A stretch of 14,334 nucleotides of DNA from Treponema sp. Lineage in GTDB: Bacteria; Spirochaetota; Spirochaetia; Treponematales; Breznakiellaceae. Made by a program: the position numbers and the translations under genes. Location of the stretch: contig JAIRLZ010000199.1 of NCBI GenBank assembly GCA_031259035.1, positions 1 through 14,334 on the forward strand, written 5' to 3'. The notes under the pieces are model-generated. The model saw only the letters and a list, made by a program, of their open reading frames with translations, was not told where the DNA came from and did no database searches. Shown here piece after piece: positions 5,917 through 12,658 of the stretch (positions are counted from its first letter, which is position 1; each line of letters begins with the position of its first letter).

Positions 5917-7209
5917 TTAAAGCCTTGAGACGGCGGCGGAGCCCAGTTTCTCCGCAATCATTTGCATGTCGCCGCCCGAAGGATTCTGGAACACCTTGAG
6001 TCCGAACTCAGGGAGAATCGCCAATAGGTGATCAATGATGTCCGCCTGAATACGCTCATAGTTCACCCACGCCTTGTCCGCGCTGAAAAGGTAGATCTCC
6101 ATCTGCAAGCCGTTTTCATTGGGCTGAAGGTAGCGCGCCATGTTGGTCATATTCTTTGCGGCATGGGGCAGCGACTTCAAATAGGCTTCGGTATAGGCGC
6201 GGTAGGTGCCGAGGTTCGTCAAATGCCTGCCTGAAACGTAATCGTCTTCGGGAATATTGAGACTCTTGTTATATTCGGTTATTTCGGCGAGCTTGTTTTT
6301 CATGTACTCCGCAAGCGGCGGCAATGTGGACAACCGCATGATTTCCTCCGCGGCGAGGAAGCGTACCGAACGCATGTCAATAAAGATTGACCGCTTGATG
6401 CGCCGCCCGCCGGACTCGCTCATGCCGCGCCAATTCTTAAAACTGTCGGACACAAGCGCGTAAATAGGAATTGTAGTAATCGTGTTGTCCCAGTTCTGCA
6501 CTTTCACCGATTGCAGGGTGATGTCGATCACGTCGCCGTCCGCGTTGTAAGCGGGCATTTCGATCCAGTCGCCGATACGCACCATGTCGTTGCCGGAAAG
6601 CTGCATACTGGAAACAAATCCGAGGATCGAGTCCTTGAAAACCAGCATAAGCACCGCGCTCATGGCGCCCACGCCGCTTAGAATGCCCAATGGCGATACG
6701 TTAGCCAGAGTTGTCGCCACCAGAATGCCGCCTATAATATACAAAAACACCTTGGCAAGCTGGATATAGCTCTTAATCGGTTTCCGTTTGGCTATTTCTT
6801 CGGCATCGCTCCGGTAAATCATGTTGACGCCATCAAGAAAAGCCGCGCAGATGTGCGCGGACATGCCCGCCATATACGCGACAATGAGGCGGCGGATAAA
6901 CTCGTCTATGCCGCTGCCGGGCGCCAAGAAATCGGGAATAAGCGCATAGGCGAGGATCGCGGGTATGACGCGGGAAAGCCGGATGAAAAAGCGGCTTTCC
7001 ATCAGTTTGTCGTCCCACGTCGTTTTGGTCTTTCTAATGATGCGATGTACGCTGAACAAAACGAGCAGGGAAGAGAGTTTCGCCGCTATCAGTATGATGG
7101 CGATGAATATAAGCAGCGCCGCTATCTCATTGAACCGCCCTGTCCACTCGCCGGACACACTTAGTTTTTCCCACAAACGCTCCAACGCGCCGTTGATAGT
7201 GTCATGCAT
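5917..7209 (-). CDS. ybdG: Mechanosensitive ion channel, YbdG (MscM) subfamily of MscS
   Basis: 430 residues, close to E. coli YbdG (415), which gives a miniconductance stretch-activated channel that protects against mild osmotic downshock. Long stretches agree with YbdG: SGVGAMSAVLMLVFKDSILG (pore helix), GNDMVRIGDWIEMP, VQNWDNTITTIPIYALVSDS, FKNWRGMSESGGRRIKRSI, and the C-terminal block with NGLQMEIYLFSADKAWVNYE and IQADIIDHLLAILPEFGL. Several membrane helices precede the pore (about 28-50, 80-97, 108-125, 150-170). The start at ATG 7209 has AAAGGAGG on the - strand, 12 nt upstream. It lies in the inner membrane. It follows asnS on the same strand with a palindromic repeat in between, so it may or may not share that transcript. 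Confidence 0.93.
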   Translation of the reverse strand: MHDTINGALERLWEKLSVSGEWTGRFNEIAALLIFIAIILIAAKLSSLLVLFSVHRIIRKTKTTWDDKLMESRFFIRLSRVIPAILAYALIPDFLAPGSGIDEFIRRLIVAYMAGMSAHICAAFLDGVNMIYRSDAEEIAKRKPIKSYIQLAKVFLYIIGGILVATTLANVSPLGILSGVGAMSAVLMLVFKDSILGFVSSMQLSGNDMVRIGDWIEMPAYNADGDVIDITLQSVKVQNWDNTITTIPIYALVSDSFKNWRGMSESGGRRIKRSIFIDMRSVRFLAAEEIMRLSTLPPLAEYMKNKLAEITEYNKSLNIPEDDYVSGRHLTNLGTYRAYTEAYLKSLPHAAKNMTNMARYLQPNENGLQMEIYLFSADKAWVNYERIQADIIDHLLAILPEFGLKVFQNPSGGDMQMIAEKLGSAAVSRL

Positions 7210-7235
7210 GGTTTCTTCTTGCCTCCTTTATCTAA

Positions 7236-7289
7236 AGGGAACCTCTAAAAACTGTCGAACCCGCAGGTTCGCGTTTCCAGAGGTTCCCT
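7236..7289. repeat. Intergenic palindromic repeat, family B (copy 1)
   Basis: Perfect 11-bp outer inverted repeat AGGGAACCTCT (7236-7246) / AGAGGTTCCCT (7279-7289), enclosing GAACC-CGCA-GGTTC. Its reverse complement shares the string GGAACCTCTGGAAACGCGAA and the next CCTGCGG with 12859-12884. It fills most of the gap between asnS and ybdG and could act as a processing or termination hairpin. Confidence 0.7.
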
Positions 7290-7297
7290 AAAACAAT

Positions 7298-8725
7298 CTA
7301 AAATTCCGCCAGGCCTGCGGCTCTGGGATACGGAATGACGTCGCGTATGTTCGCCATGCCGGTAACGTACTGCACGAGCCTGTCAAAGCCCATGCCAAAG
7401 CCCGAATGAGGGGCGCCGCCAAAACGCCGCAGATCGAGGTACCACCAATAATGTTCCGTTTTCATGCCGAGTTCCACCATGCGTTTCTCCAGTTTCTCCA
7501 GATTATCCTCACGCTGGCTGCCCCCGATGATCTCCCCAAGACGCGGCGTCAGCACATCCATGGCCCGCACAGTTTTCCCGTCATCATTCATCTTCATATA
7601 AAACGCCTTTATCTCTTTTGGATAATCGGTGACAATCACCGGACCGCGCGCGACTTTTTCGGTCAGAAACTTCTCATGCTCGCTTTGGAGATCGCTTCCC
7701 CATGACGGCTTGAACTCGAAGCGGTCCGCGTGTCTCTCCAGTTCTTTCACCGCGTCCGTGTAGGACATATGGGTGAATCGGGCGTCAACGACCGCTTCCA
7801 AAGCCGCGACAATGCCCTTCTCAACATGGGCGTCAAAAAACGCGAGGTCTTCGCCGCAGTTGTCAAGCGCGTAGGCAAGAAGCGACTTGAGGAAATCCTC
7901 GGCCAACGCCATGTTGTCGCGCAAATCCGCAAACGCCATTTCCGGCTCCACCATCCAGAATTCAGCCAGATGGCGGGCGGTGTTGGAATTCTCCGCGCGG
8001 AACGTGGGGCCAAAAGTATACACGCGGGAAAGCGCGGTCGCGTAGGTCTCGGCTTCCAACTGCCCGGAAACAGTGAGGAACGTCTTTTTCCCGAAAAAAT
8101 CCGTGTGAAAATCCGGCGGCTTCCCCTGTCCGCCGTCATGGGCAATCTTTTCCATATCCAGCGTTGTCACCTGAAACATGGCTCCCGCGCCCTCGGCGTC
8201 GTTCGCGGTTATAATGGGCGTATGTATATAGTGAAAAGACTTCTTCTGAAAGAAGTCATGCGCCGCGTAGGCAAGGGCGCCGCGTACGCGGGCGACCGCC
8301 CCGAAAGTGTTCGTCCGCGGGCGGAGGTGGGCGATCTCCCGCAGAAATTCGAAGGAGTGCCGCTTTTTCTGCAAAGGATAATTCTCCGCGTCCCCAATGA
8401 GGCGGATTTCCCGGCCGGACACCTCGGAACGCTGTCCCGCAGACGGAGACGGCGTAAGATATCCCCGTATTTCAACCGAAGCGCCTGTCCTCAGCGTGGA
8501 GAGGGTCTCGTCCGTCGCATTTTCCGTCTCCTCCCGCTTGTCAAACGGCGTTTTATCAAACGGCGTTTTATCAAACGCGCATTGAATGCCGGCGAAACAG
8601 GAACCGTCATTCACCTCGACAAAAACGAGGTTCTTCAGTTCCCGTTTTGTCCTCACCCAACCGCGGACAACCACCGGCTGTCCTTCAGGATCAAAACGCA
8701 ACATATCTTTAATAAGATCAACCAT
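7298..8725 (-). CDS. asnS: Asparaginyl-tRNA synthetase
   Basis: 475 residues, class IIb synthetase that charges tRNA-Asn in the cytoplasm. N-terminal OB-fold anticodon-binding domain (VVVRGWVRTKRELKNLVFVEVNDG), then the catalytic core: GQLEAE (near 222), motif 2 FRAENSNTARHLAEFWMVEPE (from 242, split as FRAENSNTARHL and AEFWMVEPE) and motif 3 GGAPHSGFGMGFDRLVQYVTG near 435-455, with the GMGFDR arginine. Wording such as PHSGFGMGF and the lack of an AspRS insertion favour AsnRS over AspRS. Residues 51-63 hold a tandem FDKTP-FDKTP-FDK insert encoded by a 15-bp DNA repeat (8537-8575). I choose ATG 8725, not 8752, because a promoter places the transcript start there; no Shine-Dalgarno is present. 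Confidence 0.95.
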   Translation of the reverse strand: MVDLIKDMLRFDPEGQPVVVRGWVRTKRELKNLVFVEVNDGSCFAGIQCAFDKTPFDKTPFDKREETENATDETLSTLRTGASVEIRGYLTPSPSAGQRSEVSGREIRLIGDAENYPLQKKRHSFEFLREIAHLRPRTNTFGAVARVRGALAYAAHDFFQKKSFHYIHTPIITANDAEGAGAMFQVTTLDMEKIAHDGGQGKPPDFHTDFFGKKTFLTVSGQLEAETYATALSRVYTFGPTFRAENSNTARHLAEFWMVEPEMAFADLRDNMALAEDFLKSLLAYALDNCGEDLAFFDAHVEKGIVAALEAVVDARFTHMSYTDAVKELERHADRFEFKPSWGSDLQSEHEKFLTEKVARGPVIVTDYPKEIKAFYMKMNDDGKTVRAMDVLTPRLGEIIGGSQREDNLEKLEKRMVELGMKTEHYWWYLDLRRFGGAPHSGFGMGFDRLVQYVTGMANIRDVIPYPRAAGLAEF

Positions 8726-8731
8726 AAGACT

Positions 8732-8760
8732 AGTATAGCGCGATTCTTGCATTTAAACAA
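8732..8760 (-). promoter_or_regulatory. Sigma-70-like promoter, probably leaderless, for asnS
   Basis: On the - strand TTGTTT (8755-8760), 17-nt spacer, TATACT (8732-8737). Only 6 nt separate the -10 box from ATG 8725, so the mRNA should begin at about the start codon. The longer reading frame starting at 8752 would begin upstream of the -10 box and cannot be on this transcript. Confidence 0.7.
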
Positions 8761-8820
8761 TCCACGCTCTTGAAAAACCAATCAAATCCAGTTTTCCGTT
8801 AAATTTTGGAACAGTTGCGC

Positions 8821-8849
8821 TTGACAAAAATAAAACAATATCATATACT
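8821..8849 (+). promoter_or_regulatory. Strong promoter of tRNA-Gly
   Basis: Perfect -35 TTGACA (8821-8826), 17-nt spacer, TATACT (8844-8849, 5 of 6). Predicted start near 8856, about 7 nt before the mature tRNA. It is divergent from the asnS promoter, with about 60 nt between the two -35 boxes. Confidence 0.8.
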
Positions 8850-8862
8850 ATCTTTAGTATAA

Positions 8863-8933
8863 GCGGCTGTCGTATAACGGTAATACCCCAGCCCTCCAAG
8901 CTGGAGCCGTGGGTTCGACTCCCATCAGCCGCT
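8863..8933 (+). tRNA. tRNA-Gly (anticodon UCC) with C33
   Basis: Complete cloverleaf. Acceptor GCGGCTG (8863-8869) pairs with CAGCCGC (8926-8932), discriminator T 8933. D arm GTAT/ATAC (8872-8875/8883-8886). Anticodon stem CCAGC/GCTGG (8888-8892/8900-8904) around the 7-nt loop CCTCCAA, giving anticodon TCC at 8895-8897. T arm GTGGG/CCCAT with loop TTCGACT (one G-T pair). CCA is not encoded. Loop position 33 (8894) is C, where U is almost universal. Discriminator U fits bacterial glycine tRNAs. Confidence 0.95.
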
Positions 8934-8951
8934 TGAATATAATTGTGAAGC

Positions 8952-8991
8952 CTTTCCCAAAACGCGCACCAGGGCGTCAGTTTTGGGAAAG
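8952..8991. repeat. Inverted repeat downstream of tRNA-Gly (family A)
   Basis: CTTTCCCAAAAC (8952-8963) and GTTTTGGGAAAG (8980-8991) are perfect 12-bp complements with a 16-nt loop. It lies about 20 nt past the tRNA and may end its transcript, but there is no T-tract. The TTTTGGGAAAG arm is shared with 2517-2527. The rest of 8992-9096 shows nothing I can name. Confidence 0.65.
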
Positions 8992-9096
8992 TTGACTTAG
9001 ATTTAGAGTGAAAAGTGGGCTTTAGACCGCTTTTTCAAAAGCATTTCACAAAACTGTCGCTCCGCGCGTTTTTTGGAAGCGCCCTCCCGCTGTCTT

Positions 9097-9114
9097 AGGA
9101 TCCGCGCGGATCCT
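9097..9114. terminator. 18-bp perfect palindrome at the end of the EIIA gene
   Basis: AGGATCCGCGCGGATCCT is a perfect palindrome whose last base is the first base of the - strand TAA stop codon of the EIIA gene (stop at 9114-9116). As RNA it would fold to a short GC-rich stem directly after the stop. No T-run follows within about 20 nt, so an intrinsic terminator is only a possibility. Confidence 0.4.
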
Positions 9115-9563
9115 TAATGAATTCGGGACAACATAGCATACGCTTCCTGTGGATTTTTCGCCGCCATCATCAAGGCTCTCGTTTCAGAATTGATCAGAGT
9201 AAAAACCTCATTCAAAACACGCAAATGATTTTCCCGCGACGCTTCTCCCATCACCACCATAAACACCAGATGAACCGGTTTATGGTCAAGAGAATTATAA
9301 TCAACGCCGGCTTTTGAAATGCCAATGGCTCCGGTAATGGCGCCAATGCTCCGGCAATAACCATGCGGAACCGCAATGCCTGAACCAATGCCAGTACTCA
9401 TTTCACTTTCACGGCTGTTTATCGCCGCGTACATTTCATTACGGTCGTAGTCAGGATGATCAGCCAGTATGAGGTCGAGCAGTTCGGTAAAAACCGCATC
9501 CTTCGTCTTGCTTTCAAGATGTAGTTTTATGGAGCTCAGGGAAAAAACATCACATAAGGACAT
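9114..9563 (-). CDS. PTS EIIA protein, fructose/nitrogen-regulatory type
   Basis: 149 residues, the length of one EIIA(Fru/Ntr) domain. The phosphoacceptor block is clear: STGIGSGIAVPHG with His67 as the expected phosphorylated residue. Other family features are the N-terminal helix KTKDAVFTELLDLI, HLVFMVVMGEASRENHLRVL and the closing helices. It receives phosphate from HPr or NPr; with no EIIB or EIIC gene beside it, a regulatory role like PtsN is more likely than sugar uptake. Start at ATG 9563: it gives a normal family N-terminus (MSLCDVFSLSSIKLHLES) and has GAGGAAGAAGG just upstream. The start lies 14 bp inside the end of the small membrane-protein gene, which suggests translational coupling. 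Confidence 0.87.
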   Translation of the reverse strand: MSLCDVFSLSSIKLHLESKTKDAVFTELLDLILADHPDYDRNEMYAAINSRESEMSTGIGSGIAVPHGYCRSIGAITGAIGISKAGVDYNSLDHKPVHLVFMVVMGEASRENHLRVLNEVFTLINSETRALMMAAKNPQEAYAMLSRIH

Positions 9564-9786
9564 TGTCCTTCTTCCTCTGGTTTCTATCCTCAAGATACAT
9601 TTCAAGCGGGACTATCAGAAAACCGATAATCCCGCTTACCCCCAAGGCGACGGCAAATGTCTGCTGTATTAGTGTGTACGTAAAGCTCGCGGAATGCATG
9701 ACAATTCCCCCGATAAGACTAACGACAAGCGCTATAAGTATTACGGCGCCGAAAATTTTCCAGAAAATATTCCAAAATCGTTCCAT
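9550..9786 (-). CDS. Small two-helix membrane protein of unknown function
   Basis: 78 residues from ATG 9786, which has TAGGAG on the - strand (9794-9799), 7 nt upstream. Two hydrophobic segments: about 8-28 (IFGAVILIALVVSLIGGIVM) and about 36-60 (QQTFAVALGVSGIIGFLIVP), joined by a short polar turn (HSASFTYT) and followed by a charged tail, YLEDRNQRKKDN. An N-terminal MERFWNIFWK may lie at the membrane surface. I do not recognise a family. Its last codons hold the ATG of the EIIA gene, so the two are made together; a link between a membrane protein and the phosphotransfer protein is possible but only inferred from this overlap. Confidence 0.72.
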   Translation of the reverse strand: MERFWNIFWKIFGAVILIALVVSLIGGIVMHSASFTYTLIQQTFAVALGVSGIIGFLIVPLEMYLEDRNQRKKDNVLM

Positions 9787-9927
9787 AACGAGACTCCTAT
9801 TTTTTACACGCGATTCTGCCACGCGCGTTTGAGACAAAAAACAGCCCCTCTTCAGGCATGGGTCAACATGTCCGTCCGCTTTTAAGACCCGGAAGGAAGC
9901 GCTCAATTTCCTCCTTCAAACGACTGG

Positions 9928-9950
9928 CAAAAGCCTTTGCGAGGCTTTTG
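9928..9950. repeat. Short inverted repeat upstream of the small membrane-protein gene
   Basis: CAAAAGCCT (9928-9936) and AGGCTTTTG (9942-9950), 9 bp perfect, loop TTGCG. On the - strand it lies between the orphan exported gene and the membrane-protein gene. No T-tract. Confidence 0.5.
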
Positions 9951-9975
9951 AGGGCTTGACGTTTTCAATTGAGCT

Positions 9976-10001
9976 TGTTCCAAAACTGAAGTTTTGGAAC
10001 A
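9976..10001. repeat. Perfect 12-bp inverted repeat (family A) after the orphan exported gene
   Basis: TGTTCCAAAACT (9976-9987) and AGTTTTGGAACA (9990-10001), separated by two bases, flanked by CAATTGAG on the left and GCCTAAATTGA on the right. The right half matches the end of the 452-570 element (TTTTGGAACAGGCTCAATTT). It follows the stop at 10040 on the - strand by about 40 nt and could end that transcript. Confidence 0.6.
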
Positions 10002-10039
10002 GCCTAAATTGAATAGTTCAACAATATGGAAAACAGGAA

Positions 10040-10414
10040 TCAGATTCGGAGTTTTAGAAGAATGGCGTCTCTAATATTGGGATATTGTACTTTTTTAATT
10101 GCTTTTAACGATGATTGAAGCGAAAATATGCCGGCGTTTTGTATGCCGGGCGGCGTGGACGTACGCGCCGTCCCATTGCGCAAAGGAGAAGACGAATATC
10201 TGTCAGCTCTGCCGATCTTCGTTGTGTCTTCAATCAACCAGTCGACTGCATACTCTATTGAGGTGAGAAAACCGCCTGAAACCGTTTGATTTTCCTCGAA
10301 TTCAGAGAAATCAAAGGTATCCGCCATCGAGAAAGCGAACGTTCCCATTATGGCAAAAACAAGATGCGCGGCTGCCATACGACAAGGCAATTTTTCCCCA
10401 CCTAAAAGAGTCAT
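10040..10414 (-). CDS. Small exported protein of unknown function
   Basis: 124 residues with a plausible signal peptide: a polar n-region with Lys8 and Arg12, hydrophobic AAAHLVFAIMGTFAF, and likely cleavage after SMA, leaving a mature start DTFDFSEFEENQ. The mature part (about 93 residues) has no family I recognise; it carries GFLTSIEYAVDWLIED, a Ser/Thr/Arg-rich middle and a basic end (KAIKKVQYPN, LLKLRI). The start at ATG 10414 is favoured because a good promoter ends 6 nt before it. No Shine-Dalgarno has normal spacing. It is flanked by hairpins and appears to be a single-gene unit. It could be a decayed or truncated copy of a larger surface protein. Confidence is moderate because codon use is less biased than in its neighbours. 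Confidence 0.55.
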   Translation of the reverse strand: MTLLGGEKLPCRMAAAHLVFAIMGTFAFSMADTFDFSEFEENQTVSGGFLTSIEYAVDWLIEDTTKIGRADRYSSSPLRNGTARTSTPPGIQNAGIFSLQSSLKAIKKVQYPNIRDAILLKLRI

Positions 10415-10420
10415 ACCTCA

Positions 10421-10449
10421 ATTCTATCACGGATGAATTTTTTATGCAA
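10421..10449 (-). promoter_or_regulatory. Sigma-70-like promoter, probably leaderless, for the exported protein gene
   Basis: On the - strand TTGCAT (10444-10449), 17-nt spacer, TAGAAT (10421-10426), then TGAGGT and ATG 10414. The spacing places the transcript start at about the ATG, as for asnS. Confidence 0.6.
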
Positions 10450-10500
10450 CCTTTATTCGCGCAATCTGGTTTAATGCCCCCGCCGAACTTTTGGCAAGGA

Positions 10501-10521
10501 ACGCCGCCATCTGTGCGGCGT
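10501..10521 (-). terminator. Possible terminator of the his operon
   Basis: ACGCCGC (10501-10507) and GCGGCGT (10515-10521), 7-bp perfect GC-rich stem with a 7-nt loop, directly after the hisA-IE stop (10523). On the - strand it is followed by TTCCTT, a weak T-rich stretch. Confidence 0.45.
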
Positions 10522-10522
10522 G

Positions 10523-11833
10523 CTACTTTTTATGCCTTCTGTCAAGTTCCGCGAGAATTTCTTCTACGGCGACGCCGGCGCGGGTGATAAGCGCGGTGGT
10601 GAAATAGAGCATATCAGCGGCTTCCCACACGATTTCATCATGGGCGGCCGCCGCGCAGAGTTCCCCGGCTTCTTCACGGATTTTCTCGCGTACGAGTTCG
10701 TCATCCAGGGTGGCGGTGTAGGAGCCGGGCGTGGGGTTGCGAAACCGGCCGGCTATGACGGACTGAAGAAAACGCCATGTGTACTCGCGGTCTACGCCAA
10801 AACACGACCACGCGCCGGTGTGGCACACGGGTCCGGCGGGTTCTACGGTCGCAAGCAGGGCGTCTCTGTCGCAGTCGGCGCGTATGCGGATGAGTTTCAG
10901 CGTATTACCTGAATGTTCGCCCTTCATCCAGAGTGTGCCGCGGGTGCGGCTGTGGAAACAGAGGCGGCCGCGCTTAAAAGTTTCGGCGACCGCTTCGCGG
11001 TCCGCAAAACCGGTCATCACCACTTGACCGTCAACGCTTTGGGCGATGACCGGCAAGAGCGCGGTATGCGGCGCGGTATGCGGCGCGGGGCTGCCGTGAG
11101 CCGCCGGAATTTCGCCCTTTTTCCAGTTGAGGCTGCGGGCAAAGGCGTCCGCAAGAGCGATTGCGCCGGTGTACAGCGCCATGCCAAGTTGAACGTCGCA
11201 ACCGAGCGCCGCAAGTTCCTCAATTTCGTCTATGGTGGAGACGCCTCCGGCGGCAGTGATGCCGCAAGAGACCGCAGCGCGCAACTGTTTCACCGGCTCA
11301 ATGTCTATGCCGGTCAGTGAGCCTTCGCGCTCAACGCCGGTGAAGAGGAGTTCGCCCGCATAGGGTTCAACGGCTTTGGCGCTCTGGACAAGCGGAAGCC
11401 CGGTACGGGTCTTCCAGCCGTCAACGACTATTTCATTGTCCCGCGCGTCAACGGCCACGATGACGCGCTCGCGTCCGATCTTTTTCGAGAGGGCTTCGAG
11501 AAACGCGATATTGACGGCGAAGGCGCCGTTGACGCGAAACGCGGTTGATCCCACAATGATCTTCCGCGCGCCGAGGCTCACCAATTCTTGCGCCTGCCCA
11601 ACGGTTCTGACGCCGCCGCCAACTCTGCATGAGGCCTTGCGGAGCAGCGGTTTTATCATGCCGGCGTTTGATCCCCCGCCCAGCGCCGCGTCAAGATCAA
11701 TGACCGCCACCTCGCCGTACATGTCAAACGTTTGCGCGAGTTCCTCCGCGTTATCCCGCTGCAACACCAGTTCCGCGCCTTGTTTAAGCTGCACAACCTT
11801 TCCGTTTTGAATGTCTATTGATGCGATTACCAT
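10523..11833 (-). CDS. hisA-hisIE: Trifunctional histidine enzyme: HisA isomerase fused to HisI cyclohydrolase and HisE pyrophosphohydrolase
   Basis: 436 residues covering three steps of histidine synthesis between PR-ATP and PRFAR. HisA (about 1-235): (beta/alpha)8 barrel with ASIDIQNGKVVQLKQG (Asp7), VGGGVRT, VAVDARD (Asp129), FTGVEREGSLTG and AAGGVST. A Pro/His/Ala linker follows (about 240-260, with PHTAPHTA from a 12-bp DNA repeat). HisI (about 261-345): SRTRGTLWMKGEHSGN, the metal-binding DCDRD (Asp320, Cys321, Asp322, Asp324) and CHTG...SC (Cys337, Cys344). HisE (about 350-436): REEAGEL and WEAADMLYF, the NTP-pyrophosphatase-like acidic motifs. All key residues are present, so all three activities are expected. 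HisIE fusions are common; HisA joined to HisIE is not usual. The ATG overlaps the hisF stop (7 bp), so translation is coupled to HisF, whose product HisA supplies. Confidence 0.94.
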   Translation of the reverse strand: MVIASIDIQNGKVVQLKQGAELVLQRDNAEELAQTFDMYGEVAVIDLDAALGGGSNAGMIKPLLRKASCRVGGGVRTVGQAQELVSLGARKIIVGSTAFRVNGAFAVNIAFLEALSKKIGRERVIVAVDARDNEIVVDGWKTRTGLPLVQSAKAVEPYAGELLFTGVEREGSLTGIDIEPVKQLRAAVSCGITAAGGVSTIDEIEELAALGCDVQLGMALYTGAIALADAFARSLNWKKGEIPAAHGSPAPHTAPHTALLPVIAQSVDGQVVMTGFADREAVAETFKRGRLCFHSRTRGTLWMKGEHSGNTLKLIRIRADCDRDALLATVEPAGPVCHTGAWSCFGVDREYTWRFLQSVIAGRFRNPTPGSYTATLDDELVREKIREEAGELCAAAAHDEIVWEAADMLYFTTALITRAGVAVEEILAELDRRHKK

Positions 11834-12603
11834 CGAACCGTCACTCCTTTTTTTTCCACATACGCCTTGATTTCGCCAATGGTGGTTTTTCCGAAATGCA
11901 ACATTGACGCCACGAGCGCCGCGTCCGCGTCGGCGCCGGACGGCAAAAGCGCGGCGGCGATCTGATCGAGGCTGCCCGCGCCGCCGGACGCAATCACCGG
12001 CACCGGCACGGCGTCGAGAATCGCCTTTGTCAGATCAAGATCGTACCCTGCCGAAGTTCCGTCCGCGTCTATTGAATTGAGGAGAATCTCGCCCGCGCCC
12101 AAGGACACCGCCAATTTCGCCCATTCGATTGCGTCAACGCCCGTATCGGTTCTGCCGCCGTGGGAAAACGCCCTCCAGACCGGAACGCCGTCTTTCTCCC
12201 CCACCCGCTTTGCGTCAATGGACAGCGCTACGCATTGGCTGCCATACGCGGTCGCCATATCCGCAAGAAGCCGCGGGTTGTTCAACGCCGAGGTGCATAC
12301 GGACACCTTGTCCGCGCCCGCGTTCATAGCGTCGCGCATGTCCTCAACCGCGCGGATGCCTCCGCCTACGCATAGAGGAATGAAAACCTCCCGCGCCACC
12401 TGCGCAACAACGTCAAGCAAGGTGGCGCGGCTCTTGTACGAGGCGCCTATGTCCAGAAATGTAAGCTCGTCGGCGCCTTCGGCATTGTAACGCCGCGCCA
12501 TCTCAACCGGATCGCCCGCATCCTGAATGCCTTTGAATTTAACGCCCTTTACCACCCGTCCATCGTCTACGTCAAGACAGGGTATAATCCGTTTCGCCTG
12601 CAT
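11827..12603 (-). CDS. hisF: Imidazole glycerol phosphate synthase cyclase subunit HisF
   Basis: 258 residues, normal length. With the glutaminase HisH it turns PRFAR and ammonia into IGP and AICAR. (beta/alpha)8 barrel with KRIIPCLDVDDGRVVKGVKF and the two catalytic aspartates at the canonical positions, Asp11 and Asp130 (VALSIDAKR). Phosphate-binding LCVGGGIR and IASGGAGS are present. The start at ATG 12603 gives the standard N-terminus and has AAAGGA 6 nt upstream; the frame runs further up but without a family match. It is the first gene of a two-gene operon with hisA-hisIE; no hisH is in the window, so the partner is encoded elsewhere. Confidence 0.96.
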   Translation of the reverse strand: MQAKRIIPCLDVDDGRVVKGVKFKGIQDAGDPVEMARRYNAEGADELTFLDIGASYKSRATLLDVVAQVAREVFIPLCVGGGIRAVEDMRDAMNAGADKVSVCTSALNNPRLLADMATAYGSQCVALSIDAKRVGEKDGVPVWRAFSHGGRTDTGVDAIEWAKLAVSLGAGEILLNSIDADGTSAGYDLDLTKAILDAVPVPVIASGGAGSLDQIAAALLPSGADADAALVASMLHFGKTTIGEIKAYVEKKGVTVRW

Positions 12604-12658
12604 ATGTTTCCTTTCTTTTAAACGGACTCTTTGTCTACTGAGGAGCCGCGCAAAAATA

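Noticed and set aside
7210..7262. Separate promoter for ybdG
   Set aside because: The best pair (TCGACA-17 nt-TTAGAT) is weak and lies within the repeat element, so I cannot support it.
7730..8773. Long + strand open frame of 347 codons
   Set aside because: Antisense to asnS, whose class II motifs are unambiguous. It also runs through the asnS promoter.
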